From positions 62,001 through 126,000 of the forward strand of contig CAWZYM010000066.1 in assembly GCA_963966185.1 (NCBI GenBank): a stretch of DNA of 64,000 nt, written 5' to 3'. Positions 45,435 to 57,869 of this stretch are shown here, piece by piece. Each line of letters opens with the position of its first letter. Position 1 is the first letter of the stretch. The notes below the pieces were generated by a model. It was given only the letters and a program-made list of their open reading frames with translations. It searched no databases and was not told the origin of the DNA. This DNA comes from Rhabditoides inermis (taxonomy: Eukaryota; Nematoda; Chromadorea; Rhabditida; Rhabditidae). The translations under genes and the position numbers were made by a program.

Positions 45435-48400
45435 ATGGCGGCTCGGGCGGTGGCATGGCTGCTGCTCGCGCTGACCGGATGCACACTCGGCATAGACTGC
45501 CCAGCCAAGTTCACCAAGGGAAGCTACTACTTCCAGGGAGTGCTGCGCGCCGGACGATGCCTCGAGAACCCCAAGGGTGAGTCGCCCACGTCGATTCCGA
45601 CATGGGTGTACTGTAACTGAGTACAGTACTGTGTAACTGTCTTCACTGCGCACAGTACTCTTTCCATGTTGCAGGATGTGTGTTCGATGATGCTGACGGG
45701 AAACAGACGGAGGTTCCGTTTGGGGAGACGTTCGATGAGAAATATGGAGATGACTACGGATGTCGTTACTCTTGCTTCATGGATGGAGGGCGGTATGGAT
45801 ACCGCCGTATTGGTGAGTGTGTGTGTATGTAAAAATATAAACAAACATAAAATTACTCAACTAAACATGTATTCGTTTACATTGATTAAATAAATTACCG
45901 ATTACGTTTTTCAGGCTGTCTCATCGGCAAGTCTTTTAAATTCGTGAAGACAGGCGAAACAGCAGTCGTGGAGGGACAGAAGTACAAGTGAGTTTCAATC
46001 TGTCTCTGTGTATAGCTATCAGGTGTCACTCTTCACTTCCACTACATTTCTGTTTTACAACGTCTTCAATGTCTATATGTACATGTAGTCTGCCCTGATC
46101 TGATAATATAGTTTTTAAAGGGAGTGTACCCTCTGATTTTCGAAGTTGAGTTAGCATCAGGATGGTAAAATATATCATAAATAACGTACTTTCTCATAGA
46201 AAAGTTATGCTCAATTCGCCTTGAAATTCGTGTAACTTGCACTCGAATACGCTCTTTCTAGAGAAAAGTATGCGGAAATGTGCACAAACGTGCACGGTTG
46301 ATGGTGGTTTTTCCAACTTCCCGTCATTTGCGGGATATGATCCAATTGCCAAAAGTGTAAATGCGCCTTTTTCCTGGATTACCAACAAAAGTTGGAAATT
46401 ACCGTGCTTGTGGTAACGAAAAACAGTGTGCTCACGAACATCTGCTCATTCGATCATTCGTTGACGAAAATCCACTGTGCAATTATTTATCGAAGTGTGT
46501 ACGCGCTAACGGATCATTCCTACTCATAAACATACTATCAAATCAAATCAAATCAAATCAAATCAAATGTTTATTCGGAATCGCAAATATGATTATGACA
46601 CGTACAAAACGAAATCACCCATAAGAACCTAAGATGGTATTATAGATTTTTGCGCCGAATGGAAGGTGCAGGTTCACTAATCAGGCTCTTGCATTTCCAT
46701 CCATAGAGGGCCTTCGTCTTGCTGACCATACCATTGAACCAATATTGACGTAGATGTTGATAATCGATCGATATCCATCGATAATCCGAAAGCGCGGCAA
46801 CTCCAGTAACAAACTGACCGCAAGGAACGATATCCACTCCACATATTGCCAATAGTGATTCAATCCTCGAGCTAGCGTTGCTGACTTCCATTTTGGGCTA
46901 CTCCGCGCGGGCCCAGCGTTTCTCACGGAGGATTCCAGAACAAACGGCGGCGACGACCGGCGGTGCGAGAAATGCACCCAACCGGCCGCCGTGACGAAAA
47001 GAAATGGAATGGAATGGAATCGGTCTATAGTATGACCTATACTATAGACCGAGTAAAGTTTTGAATAAATCCCTATCAGTAACCTAACAACACTAGTATC
47101 TGACAACACTAGTATCATTATTTGGATCATGGCATGTCATGGCACCATCTCACGATCAAGGTTTGTCCGGTGAAAACATTATCGTGGACTTTCTTTATAT
47201 ACTACAATAATTACTGAACGGAATGCTCTGCGCACCATCTATATTCACACAGAGTTTCAGATTACATAATCTGAATGGACTCGAAAGTAGGCACTGGGAG
47301 GTCCTATATGCGCATGCGCATAATATGAAAACCCCTTGATGACCCTCGAAAACGGGGACCCACTATCTATAGGTCGAGTAAATCAACATTTAAGTTGAAA
47401 CTCTGTGTGAATATAGATGGTGCGCAGAGCATTCCGTTCAGTATTTATTGTAGTATATAAAGAAAGTCCGCGATAATGTTTTCACCGGACAAATCTTGAT
47501 CGTGAGATGGTGCCATGACATGCCATGATCCAAATATTCCTACTGTTCGCAATTTAAAGCTAATTATAACTATAATATTCAGATGTACAGAAGACGGTCA
47601 CGAACCTGTGATTGACGGAGGCAGCGAAGGAGAGAGTGGACAGAGCGGACAGTGCTCCGAGAAGAAGATCGAAGGACACATCCACTACAAGGGGCAGCTC
47701 GTGCATGGGCAGTGCAACTACGTGCCAATGGGTTAGTCGCATCCTTCCTTCGAAACTCACGCACTTCCGTATCAAATCACCAAACAACAGACGTGAAGCG
47801 TGTTTACACTGAGCGTCTGCGGGTCAAATCGAGTATTTTGGTAAGATTAGGTGAATGTGTCAGGCTGTGTGTTCGGAGAAGGCGCAAAGCAGACAGAGGT
47901 GGCGTTCGGGCAACAGTATGATGAGAAGTACGACGAAGTGAACGGATGCAGGTACCTGTGCTACCGTCAAGCACGCACCATGGGATACAAAAGGATCGGT
48001 AAGCACATACAACTAACCCACACTCACTTTACCGTTCAGGTTGTCTGATCGGCAAGAAGTACCAGTTTGTGGAGATTGGCAAATCGGCAACCGTGGATGG
48101 AATCAAGTACAAGTGCACAGACAACGGATACGAGCCGGAGGGAGAAGGGACACCTGGAAACAACAACGGAAAAGACTGTGGACAGAAGAAACCATACCAA
48201 CACAACAAACCGTTCTACATCGAAGGCAAGATGGTGGACGGTAAATGCATCGAGGATGTCACAGGTTAGCCAAACAGTATTGTCAGTATACAACTGTGGA
48301 ATGATTGAAGGATGTATGGTGAAGCATGATGATGATCAGTCGACCAAGTACATCCCCTTCGGAACAGAGCACGACATCGGAACTGCACTTGGAACTCGCA

Positions 48401-51400
48401 TGTTGTGCTACAAAGACGGAACCACCTTTGGAATAAAACCCATCGGTAAGTATTTGAAACGTTTCTCCGACACATTTATAATAAAGAACTTCAGGATGCC
48501 TGATCGACTCGAAGTTCGTTGCCAATGGAGGACAGGCTTCTTTTGAAGGATACATATATGGTTGCGAGAACAACTCAATCAAGCCTATCAAACCCGATAC
48601 CAACTCTGAACAGTCAACCACTCCCCCCAGCTCTGGATGCAAGGGAGCTGCAGTTCTGGATGTAAAGCAGAAGGTATTTTACACTTGCGACGGAGTAGTT
48701 GCAGGTAATTAAAAATAAACATAAGAGTCTAGCAAGCTAATGTTATCCATTCTAGGATGCATTCACAATGATATAAATGGAAAATTAGTTGAATATGTTG
48801 CCTTCGGAAACTTCTTTGATACGCAGCAAAAAGATCCTCATGCTGCATTGCGATATAGCTGTTATCAACTAAGCGCATCTATGTATGGAATCAAATTTAC
48901 AGGTTTCTTTTTTTTCCAAAATTAAATGTGAAAGCTCTGTATGTTTAGGATGTACTTTTGATGGTGTCTTCTATACTGGAGGAACCATTGGAATCATCGA
49001 CGGTGTACAGTATCGGTGCGGAAGTAATGCATACGAAATACTCTCTGAAACGGTATCGCCCGCAACTACAACAACTACCAAAAGCAGCGAAGGAGAGAGT
49101 GGACAGAGCGAACAGTGCTCCGAGAAGAAGATCGAAGGACACATCCACTACAAGGGGCAGCTCGTGCATGGGCAGTGCAACTACGTGCCAATGGGTTAGT
49201 CGCACCCTTCTTTCGAAACTCACGCACTTCCGTATCAAATCACCAAACAACAGACGTGAAGCGTGTTTACACTGAGCGTCTGCGGGTCAAATCGAGTATT
49301 TTGGTAAGATTAGGTGAATGTGTCAGGCTGTGTGTTCGGAGAAGGCGCAAAGCAGACAGAGGTGGCGTTCGGGCAACAGTATGATGAGAAGTACGACGAA
49401 GTGAACGGATGCAGGTACCTGTGCTACCGTCAAGCACGCACCATGGGATACAAAAGGATCGGTAAGCACATACAACTAACCCACACTCACTTTACCGTTC
49501 AGGTTGTCTGATCGGCAAGAAGTACCAGTTTGTGGAGATTGGCAAATCGGCAACCGTGGATGGAATCAAGTACAAGTGCACAGACAACGGATACGAGCCG
49601 GAGGGAGAAGGGACACCTGGAAACAACAACGGAAAAGACTGTGGACAGAAGAAACCATACCAACACAACAAACCGTTCTACATCGAAGGCAAGATGGTGG
49701 ACGGTAAATGCATCGAGGATGTCACAGGTTAGCCAAACAGTATTGTCAGTATACAACTGTGGAATGATTGAAGGATGTATGGTGAAGCATGATGATGATC
49801 AGTCGACCAAGTACATCCCCTTCGGAACAGAGCACGACATCGGAACTGCACTTGGAACTCGCATGTTGTGCTACAAAGACGGAACCACCTTTGGAATAAA
49901 ACCCATCGGTAAGTATTTGAAACGTTTCTCCGACACATTTATAATAAAGAACTTCAGGATGCCTGATCGACTCGAAGTTCGTTGCCAATGGAGGACAGGC
50001 TTCTTTTGAAGGATACATATATGGTTGCGAGAACAACTCAATCAAGCCTATCAAACCCGATACCAACTCTGAACAGTCAACCACTCCCCCCAGCTCTGGA
50101 TGCAAGGGAGCTGCAGTTCTGGATGTAAAGCAGAAGGTATTTTACACTTGCGACGGAGTAGTTGCAGGTAATTAAAAATAAACATAAGAGTCTAGCAAGC
50201 TAATGTTATCCATTCTAGGATGCATTCACAATGATATAAATGGAAAATTAGTTGAATATGTTGCCTTCGGAAACTTCTTTGATACGCAGCAAAAAGATCC
50301 TCATGCTGCATTGCGATATAGCTGTTATCAACTAAGCGCATCTATGTATGGAATCAAATTTACAGGTTTCTTTTTTTTCCAAAATTAAATGTGAAAGCTC
50401 TGTATGTTTAGGATGTACTTTTGATGGTGTCTTCTATACTGGAGGAACCATTGGAATCATCGACGGTGTACAGTATCGGTGCGGAAGTAATGCATACGAA
50501 ATACTCTCTGAAACGGTATCGCCCGCAACTACAACAACTACCAAAAGCAGCGAAGGAGAGAGTGGACAGAGCGAACAGTGCTCCGAGAAGAAGATCGAAG
50601 GACACATCCACTACAAGGGGCAGCTCGTGCATGGGCAGTGCAACTACGTGCCAATGGGTTAGTCGCACCCTTCTTTCGAAACTCACGCACTTCCGTATCA
50701 AATCACCAAACAACAGACGTGAAGCGTGTTTACACTGAGCGTCTGCGGGTCAAATCGAGTATTTTGGTAAGATTAGGTGAATGTGTCAGGCTGTGTGTTC
50801 GGAGAAGGCGCAAAGCAGACAGAGGTGGCGTTCGGGCAACAGTATGATGAGAAGTACGACGAAGTGAACGGATGCAGGTACCTGTGCTACCGTCAAGCAC
50901 GCACCATGGGATACAAAAGGATCGGTAAGCACATACAACTAACCCACACTCACTTTACCGTTCAGGTTGTCTGATCGGCAAGAAGTACCAGTTTGTGGAG
51001 ATTGGCAAATCGGCAACCGTGGATGGAATCAAGTACAAGTGCACAGACAACGGATACGAGCCGGAGGGAGAAGGGACACCTGGAAACAACAACGGAAAAG
51101 ACTGTGGACAGAAGAAACCATACCAACACAACAAACCGTTCTACATCGAAGGCAAGATGGTGGACGGTAAATGCATCGAGGATGTCACAGGATGTATCAT
51201 CACAAATGACTTCCAATCTACTGAATACATTCCTTTCGGAAAAGAATTCAACACCAACTCTGGACTTGGACACCGTATCCGTTGCTTCAAGAGAGGCAAT
51301 GATATTGGAACAGAGATTGTTGGTGAGTTTTAATAACGTAATGTGTTGACTATAATGATTATATTGTTCAGGATGCGTGATCAACTCTAAACTTGTTATT

Positions 51401-54400
51401 AACGGCAAGGCTGTACTAGATGGATACATCTATAAATGTGAAAATAATGAAATTATTCCGGTTGGACCAGAGAATGGTGGAAACGCAACTCCGAATATAT
51501 ATGTAACTGTCAAACCGTATACGGATAATAAATTCACAAAAACAACTCCCTCATCTGAAATCTGTGAAAACAGAAAGCTAACTGAGAAGAACAAATTTTA
51601 CACATGCAATAACAAAATAGCAGGTTTTCAATTACAATTACTTTTTATATTTTTAAAATTCACTGCCTACAGGATGTGTTTTCAAAAATGAAAACAAAAA
51701 TACGGAGTACGTACCTTTCGGAGAAACGTTCGATCCCAATTCTAAATTTGGTTACCGTTACAAATGCTTCAAGACGAACTTTCCAAAAGGTGGATTCGAG
51801 TATGGAACGGACGTTATCGGATGTATATTCAATGGAGTTTACATCGTGATTGGAAGCACGGGAGAATATCAAAACTACATTTATAAATGTGAATATGGAC
51901 AAATCGACTTGGTTGGGCCTGCTGATGGCAAAAACACGGAAACTCCCCTCACCTTGAAACCTGTCACTATTGAACCAAACAGTCACACTCAACAACCTAC
52001 CGCATCTTGCGGAGAAAAGAAGGTCTACAAAAATGATTTCTATACTGAAGCTAAAATGACTAACGGAATTTGCGAAGACAGTCCGTCAGGTGCTTTCTCA
52101 CTCTTCCCCACCCCCTCTTTCCGAGTTTGAACTTTAAAAAAATTCAGGATGTCTGCATATGAACAACGGCGTTGTAGTTGATTATATATCATTTGGAAAC
52201 AAGTTCGAGCAGAAAATGCAGAATCCGAAATTTGGTTTTATCAAAGAGTGCTTCAAAGAACCGGTATCACCCTTCAATTATCGTTTCGGAACAAAGATCA
52301 TTGGTATATGGAATGTGAATGTGTAGCAGTGTTTGTAATTCGTCATTTCAGCTTGTACGATGAACGGAGTTCGCGTCGAGTTTGGAAATACTGGAGTCGT
52401 TGATAACTTCATCTACAAGTGCGATGGAAACCGTATCGTTCCGTTCGGCGCAGTCGACTCGGATCATTCTGTCACACCGAACACTCCTTCAATGATGTCA
52501 GATTACACCGGAACCATCACAGTCAGCACCACGCCTGCCCCCAAAACGTGCAGCGAAAAGAAGGCGTTCGAAAAATTGTTCTTCACTGAAGGACTTATGA
52601 TCAATGGACAATGTGTTGATACTCTTTCTGGTTCGTTGGAATCTTCTTATTTTTTATTGTTTCATTTCAGGATGCATTCACTTTGAAAATGGAAAAACTG
52701 TTGAGTATATCCCGTTCGGAAACAAATACATACAGAAATCTGTCAACCCTAAGATCGGATTCCAACTGAATTGTTACAGAGTCCCGAATGGTCCTCATAC
52801 GTATAGATATGGATTCAATGTTACTGGTAATATTCACATTTTAGTATGCCAACTCACCCGCAAATTTAGGATGCTCATTTGGCGAAACAATAGTTGATAT
52901 TGGAAACACTGCACATTTCGATGGATTGATTTTCAAATGCAACGATGATGGAACTTACGACATAATCGGCAAGGAACCTGGCAGTAGCACTGTCTCTCCA
53001 AAAACAACAGAATCTGTAACTGGCCGCACTGATATTGTGACTGTCAAGACCACCCCCGTGCCTCAACCTTGCGGAAAGAAAGTTGTGGTAGAGGAAAGGT
53101 TCTACGAAGATGGAAGAATAATCAACGGAAAATGTGTGCAATATTTGACTGGATGTATTCAATTCGACAAACGAGAGTTGATTGGCTACATCCCATTCGG
53201 AAATAGTTTCGAGCAGAAAACCAACAATCCCAAGTTCGGTTTTATCATGACATGTTATAGACGGCAAACCAAGCCACTTGAGTATACCTACGGTACAGAA
53301 CTCGCTGGTGAGTCATAGTTGGTATTACATTTTAGACTGAGTGTGTAAAAAAATCCTATATATTTTAGCGTGTTCTCTGGAAGGCGTTCGTGTGGAGATT
53401 GGATTCACAGGAATTGTAGACAGCTTCATATATAAGTGCGAAAAAGGAAAGATCGTGCCTGTGGGGCCAGTATATCCTAACCAGCATGTCATTCCCACCA
53501 TGCCTGCTACTCTCGAGCCTGTCACGGGAGTCGTCACTACTGCCACCACACCCGCTCCTCAATCTTGTGGACAGAAAAATGCGTACAAGAACGTATACTA
53601 TACTGAGGGAAAGATGATCAACGGAAAGTGTGTTGACACTGTTTCAGGTTAGCCTAAATTTGATGCACACTGTCATGTCTTTACCAGGATGTATTAACGT
53701 CGCGGACGGGGTTTCTGAATACATTCCTTTCGACAATGAATTTGTGATACACAAGGCATCGAAGTTCGCGTTCAAAATGAAGTGCTATAAGGAAAAGAAC
53801 GGACCAACAACACAAGTGATTGGTACCCACGTCATCGGTGTGTGGTTCGAATATCATTTCACTGAGCGTTTTTTTATCAATGGAACATAATTTCAGGGTG
53901 CATCTTTGATGGAAAGCTGGTCACTTCTGGAAAAACTGGTGTAGTGGACGGCAATGTGTTCATATGCAAGGGAGATACTTATGAATGGCTGGGAGAGATT
54001 GCAATCGATTACACTACAACAAAACCCGTTACACCAATCACGTGTCAAACGGGAATCCAGACGGTCACACCAACACCGGCTCCAGTAACAACCCCCACTG
54101 TTCCTTCCGTCGTCACCACAGAAAGTCCATCTTGCCCCGCGCTTTCTATTTACAAGAAAGACTACTATGAAACAGGGAAAATGATTGGCGGCAAATGCAG
54201 AACGGTTGTTACCGGTAAGATGTTCATGATATTTAAAACAAAATGTATGTGTTTTCAGGATGTTTTGTTGTTCTTGATGGAGTCGAAACGTATGTGCCTT
54301 TCGGAGACACCTATGATGAAACATACTGTCGTATGCTATGCTGGAGGAAGGATAACAACATTGGACACAAGAGAATTGGTCATTAGTATTGCACATGTGA

Positions 54401-57400
54401 ATTACATCAAAATGTTATTTCAGGATGCATTATTCACATCAATGGGCAAACACAGTTCATACCCACAAAAAAGACGGTGATTGTAAACGGAGTTGCGTAC
54501 AAGTGTAACGAAGACAATTATGAAATCAATCCGATCGGAACTACGACACCACCCACTTCTGAAGAGGAATGTGACACATCTTCAGGCACCAATACACTGC
54601 CAGATAGAGAGAGTAGCACTAAACCGACTGGTCAGGGAGTCGAGACGACTACTGAGCCGAATGAACCCGGAGATGGTTCCACTACTGACGACTGTGAAAC
54701 ATCTTCAGACACCACTACGCAGTCAGATGGAGAGAGTAGCACTAAGCCGACTGGTCAGGGAGTCGAGACGACTACTGAGCCGAATGGACCCGGAGATGGT
54801 TCCACTACTGACGACTGTGAAACATCTTCAGACACCACTACGCAGTCAGATGGAGAGAGTAGCACTAAGCCGACTGGTCAGGGAGTCGAGACGACTACTG
54901 AGCCGAATGGACCCGGAGATGGTTCCACTACTGACGACTGTGAAACATATTCAGACACCACTACGCAGTCAGATGGAGAGAGTAGCACTAAGCCGACTGG
55001 TCACGGAATCGAGACGACTACTGAGCCGAATGGACCCGGAGATGGTTCCACTACTGACGACTGTGAAACATCTTCAGACACCACTACGCAGTCAGATGGA
55101 GAGAGTAGCACTAAGCCGACTGGTCACGGAATCGAGACGACTACTGAGCCAAATGGACCCGGAGATGGTTCCACTACTGACGACTGTGAAACATCTTCAG
55201 ACACCACTACGCAGTCAGATGGAGAGAGTAGCACTAAGCCGACTGGTCACGGAATCGAGACCACTACTGAGCCGAATGGACCCGGAGATGGTTCCACTAC
55301 TGACGACTGTGAAACATCTTCAGACACCACTACGCAGTCAGATGGAAAGAGTAGCACTAAGCCGACTGGTCACGGAATCGAGACGACTACTGAGCCGAAT
55401 GGACCCGGAGATGGTTCCACTACTGACGACTGTGAAACATCTTCAGACACAACTACGCAGTCAGATGGAGAGAGTAGCACTAAGCCGACTGGTCACGGAA
55501 TCGAGACGACTACTGAGCCGAATGGACCCGGAGATGGTTCCACTACTGACGACTGTGAAACATCTTCAGACACCACTACGCAATCAGATGGAGAGAGTAG
55601 CACTAAGCCGACTGGTCACGGAATCGAGACGACTACTGAGCCGAATGGACCCGGAGATGGTTCCACTACTGACGACTGTGAAACATCTTCAGACACCACT
55701 ACGCAGTCAGATGGAGAGAGTAGCACTAAGCCGACTGGTCACGGAATCGAGACGACTACTGAGCCGAATGGACCCGGAGATGGTTCCACTACTGACGACT
55801 GTGAAACATCTTCAGACACCACTACGCAGTCAGATGGAAAGAGTAGCACTAAGCCGACTGATCACGGAATCGAGACGACTACTGAGCCGAATGGACCCGG
55901 AGATGGTTACAGTACCACGCCTGGTGTCTCGAATTCATCTTGTTCTGAGCGAGAGATTTACAACGAACATTTCTATACATGCAACAAAGAACTAACAGGT
56001 ATTTTACTTTTAAAGGTACAGTGGCGGGCGACTTATTTTCGACTCGGAATATTTTTTTTAAATCATATTAAAGATACAGGGACCTATTTCTGACAATTTC
56101 TAATCATTTATGAGTGACAACACGTTCATTGGAATGTAAGTTGAACGAATTTTCTACATGCACGTGGCGATCAGAATCGATCATCGCACGCTCTGAGCGC
56201 AAATTTTTGAAATCCCGCCACCGTTATTTCTGCTCTTGGGCCGCCTGCCTCTCTTCTGTTCGCGTGCTATCTCGCCTGTGCGAGGGGTCATTCGCTGCCA
56301 TCTCGCGCAGTGAGCGGTGTGCCACAGGCAAAAGGGCCGATGAGCGGGGAGGGCAGAGCGAATCTTATCTAACCCAATCTAACTCTTATGTCGACCCAGA
56401 CACGTCCAGACAATGAGAAAATGACGTCGAATAGAGACACTTTTTGATGTTTTTGAGCTCAAATGAGCACTTCTCAAAAGAAAATTACAAATATCGAGCC
56501 GACAATCTGTGGGTGGTACTTTCAAATCTGCAACTGCGTGAAATGCAGAAAATTTTTCGAATTCAAAATTGGTCCCAACACGAATGACCTACCGCTCAAC
56601 CCTTCAATACTGCAAAAATTGCGCTCGGAGACATACGCGCAAATGAACGACACCCTTTCATTTGCTACATGGCTCAGTGCATGTGCGCTGCGATGTGGCA
56701 CCGAACTCGGGGGTTCGATTCCCGTTCCCGCCAAAAGTTTTGCACTTACGTAAATGAGGAGTTGTGGCAGATTGTGGCAGAAATAAGTCGCCACTGTACC
56801 GTTAAATTGTTTATGTCCTATACTTGTTTTAGGTTGCGTGAACGTGATTGATGGGGTGACCGAATTTATTCCCTTTGGAAAGACGTTTGACACCGAACAT
56901 TGTCGCATGCTGTGCTACAAGGATGGAAAAAATTATGGCTACAAAAACATTGGATGCTTGATTCGTGGAAGGAAAAAATACTTCCTCAAGACTGGCGAGA
57001 CTGGAACATTCGATGGCGTCACGTACAAGTGTAACGGAGAAAGTTACGAGATTGTCAAGGAAACGACACCACAGCCTAACCCGGCGTGTCCTGCTCGCGA
57101 ACTGCACAAGAACAACTACTACAAGGAAGGAAAGATGGTTAACGGAAGATGTCAGAGCATTGTAGCAGGTAAATACCACTACTTTTATAATAAAAGTTGG
57201 CTCATTAAGGCTGTATTGCTGTAATTGACGGAGAAACTACATACGTTCCGTTCGGAAAAACGTTTGACACCGAATATTGTCGCATGCTGTGCTACATAGA
57301 TGGAAACCACTATGGATACAAAAACATTGGATGCTTGATTCGTGGAAGGAAAAAATACTTCCTCAAGACTGGCGAGACTGGAACATTCGATGGCGTCACG

Positions 57401-57803
57401 TACAAGTGTAACGGAGAAAGTTACGAGATTGTCAAGGAAACGACACCACAGCCTAACCCGGCGTGTCCTGCTCGCGAACTGCACAAGAACAACTACTACA
57501 AGGAAGGAAAGATGGTTAACGGAAGATGTCAGAGCATTGTAGCAGGTATAGTTTGTGTTGTTGATGAGTATAATTGGGGGCGTTGTAAAAAAATCGTATT
57601 TGTTCTGGGCCACACAACGGAAATGATAAGTATCTGCTTGACAGAGTGTATACTGTAGAACTATTATACAACACATGTTTTTGATGAAAATTTTGAGCTG
57701 AGTTCAAACGGAATACAAAGTACATATGTAAAGGTATTGTAATGGAATAGTTTGGAACATTGACAACAGGGTTCATTTGACGATTTTCAGTCGTATACGG
57801 CTT

Positions 57804-57869
<66 letters not shown>

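Noticed and set aside
46640..46891. 83-codon minus-strand frame (IESLLAICGVDIVPCGQF)
   Set aside because: Somewhat protein-like but sits in a repeat-filled intron without splice sites or a recognisable family; left as a note only.
54493..55995. A 500-codon Leu/Arg/Met-rich frame overlapping the mucin-like repeat
   Set aside because: A 123-bp period keeps any stop-free alternative frame open through all copies. The frame in phase with the flanking cysteine modules is the T/S-rich one.
56660..56725. True tRNA gene
   Set aside because: A and B boxes are good, but the flanks do not form an acceptor stem that I can pair, and the same core recurs in three MITE copies.
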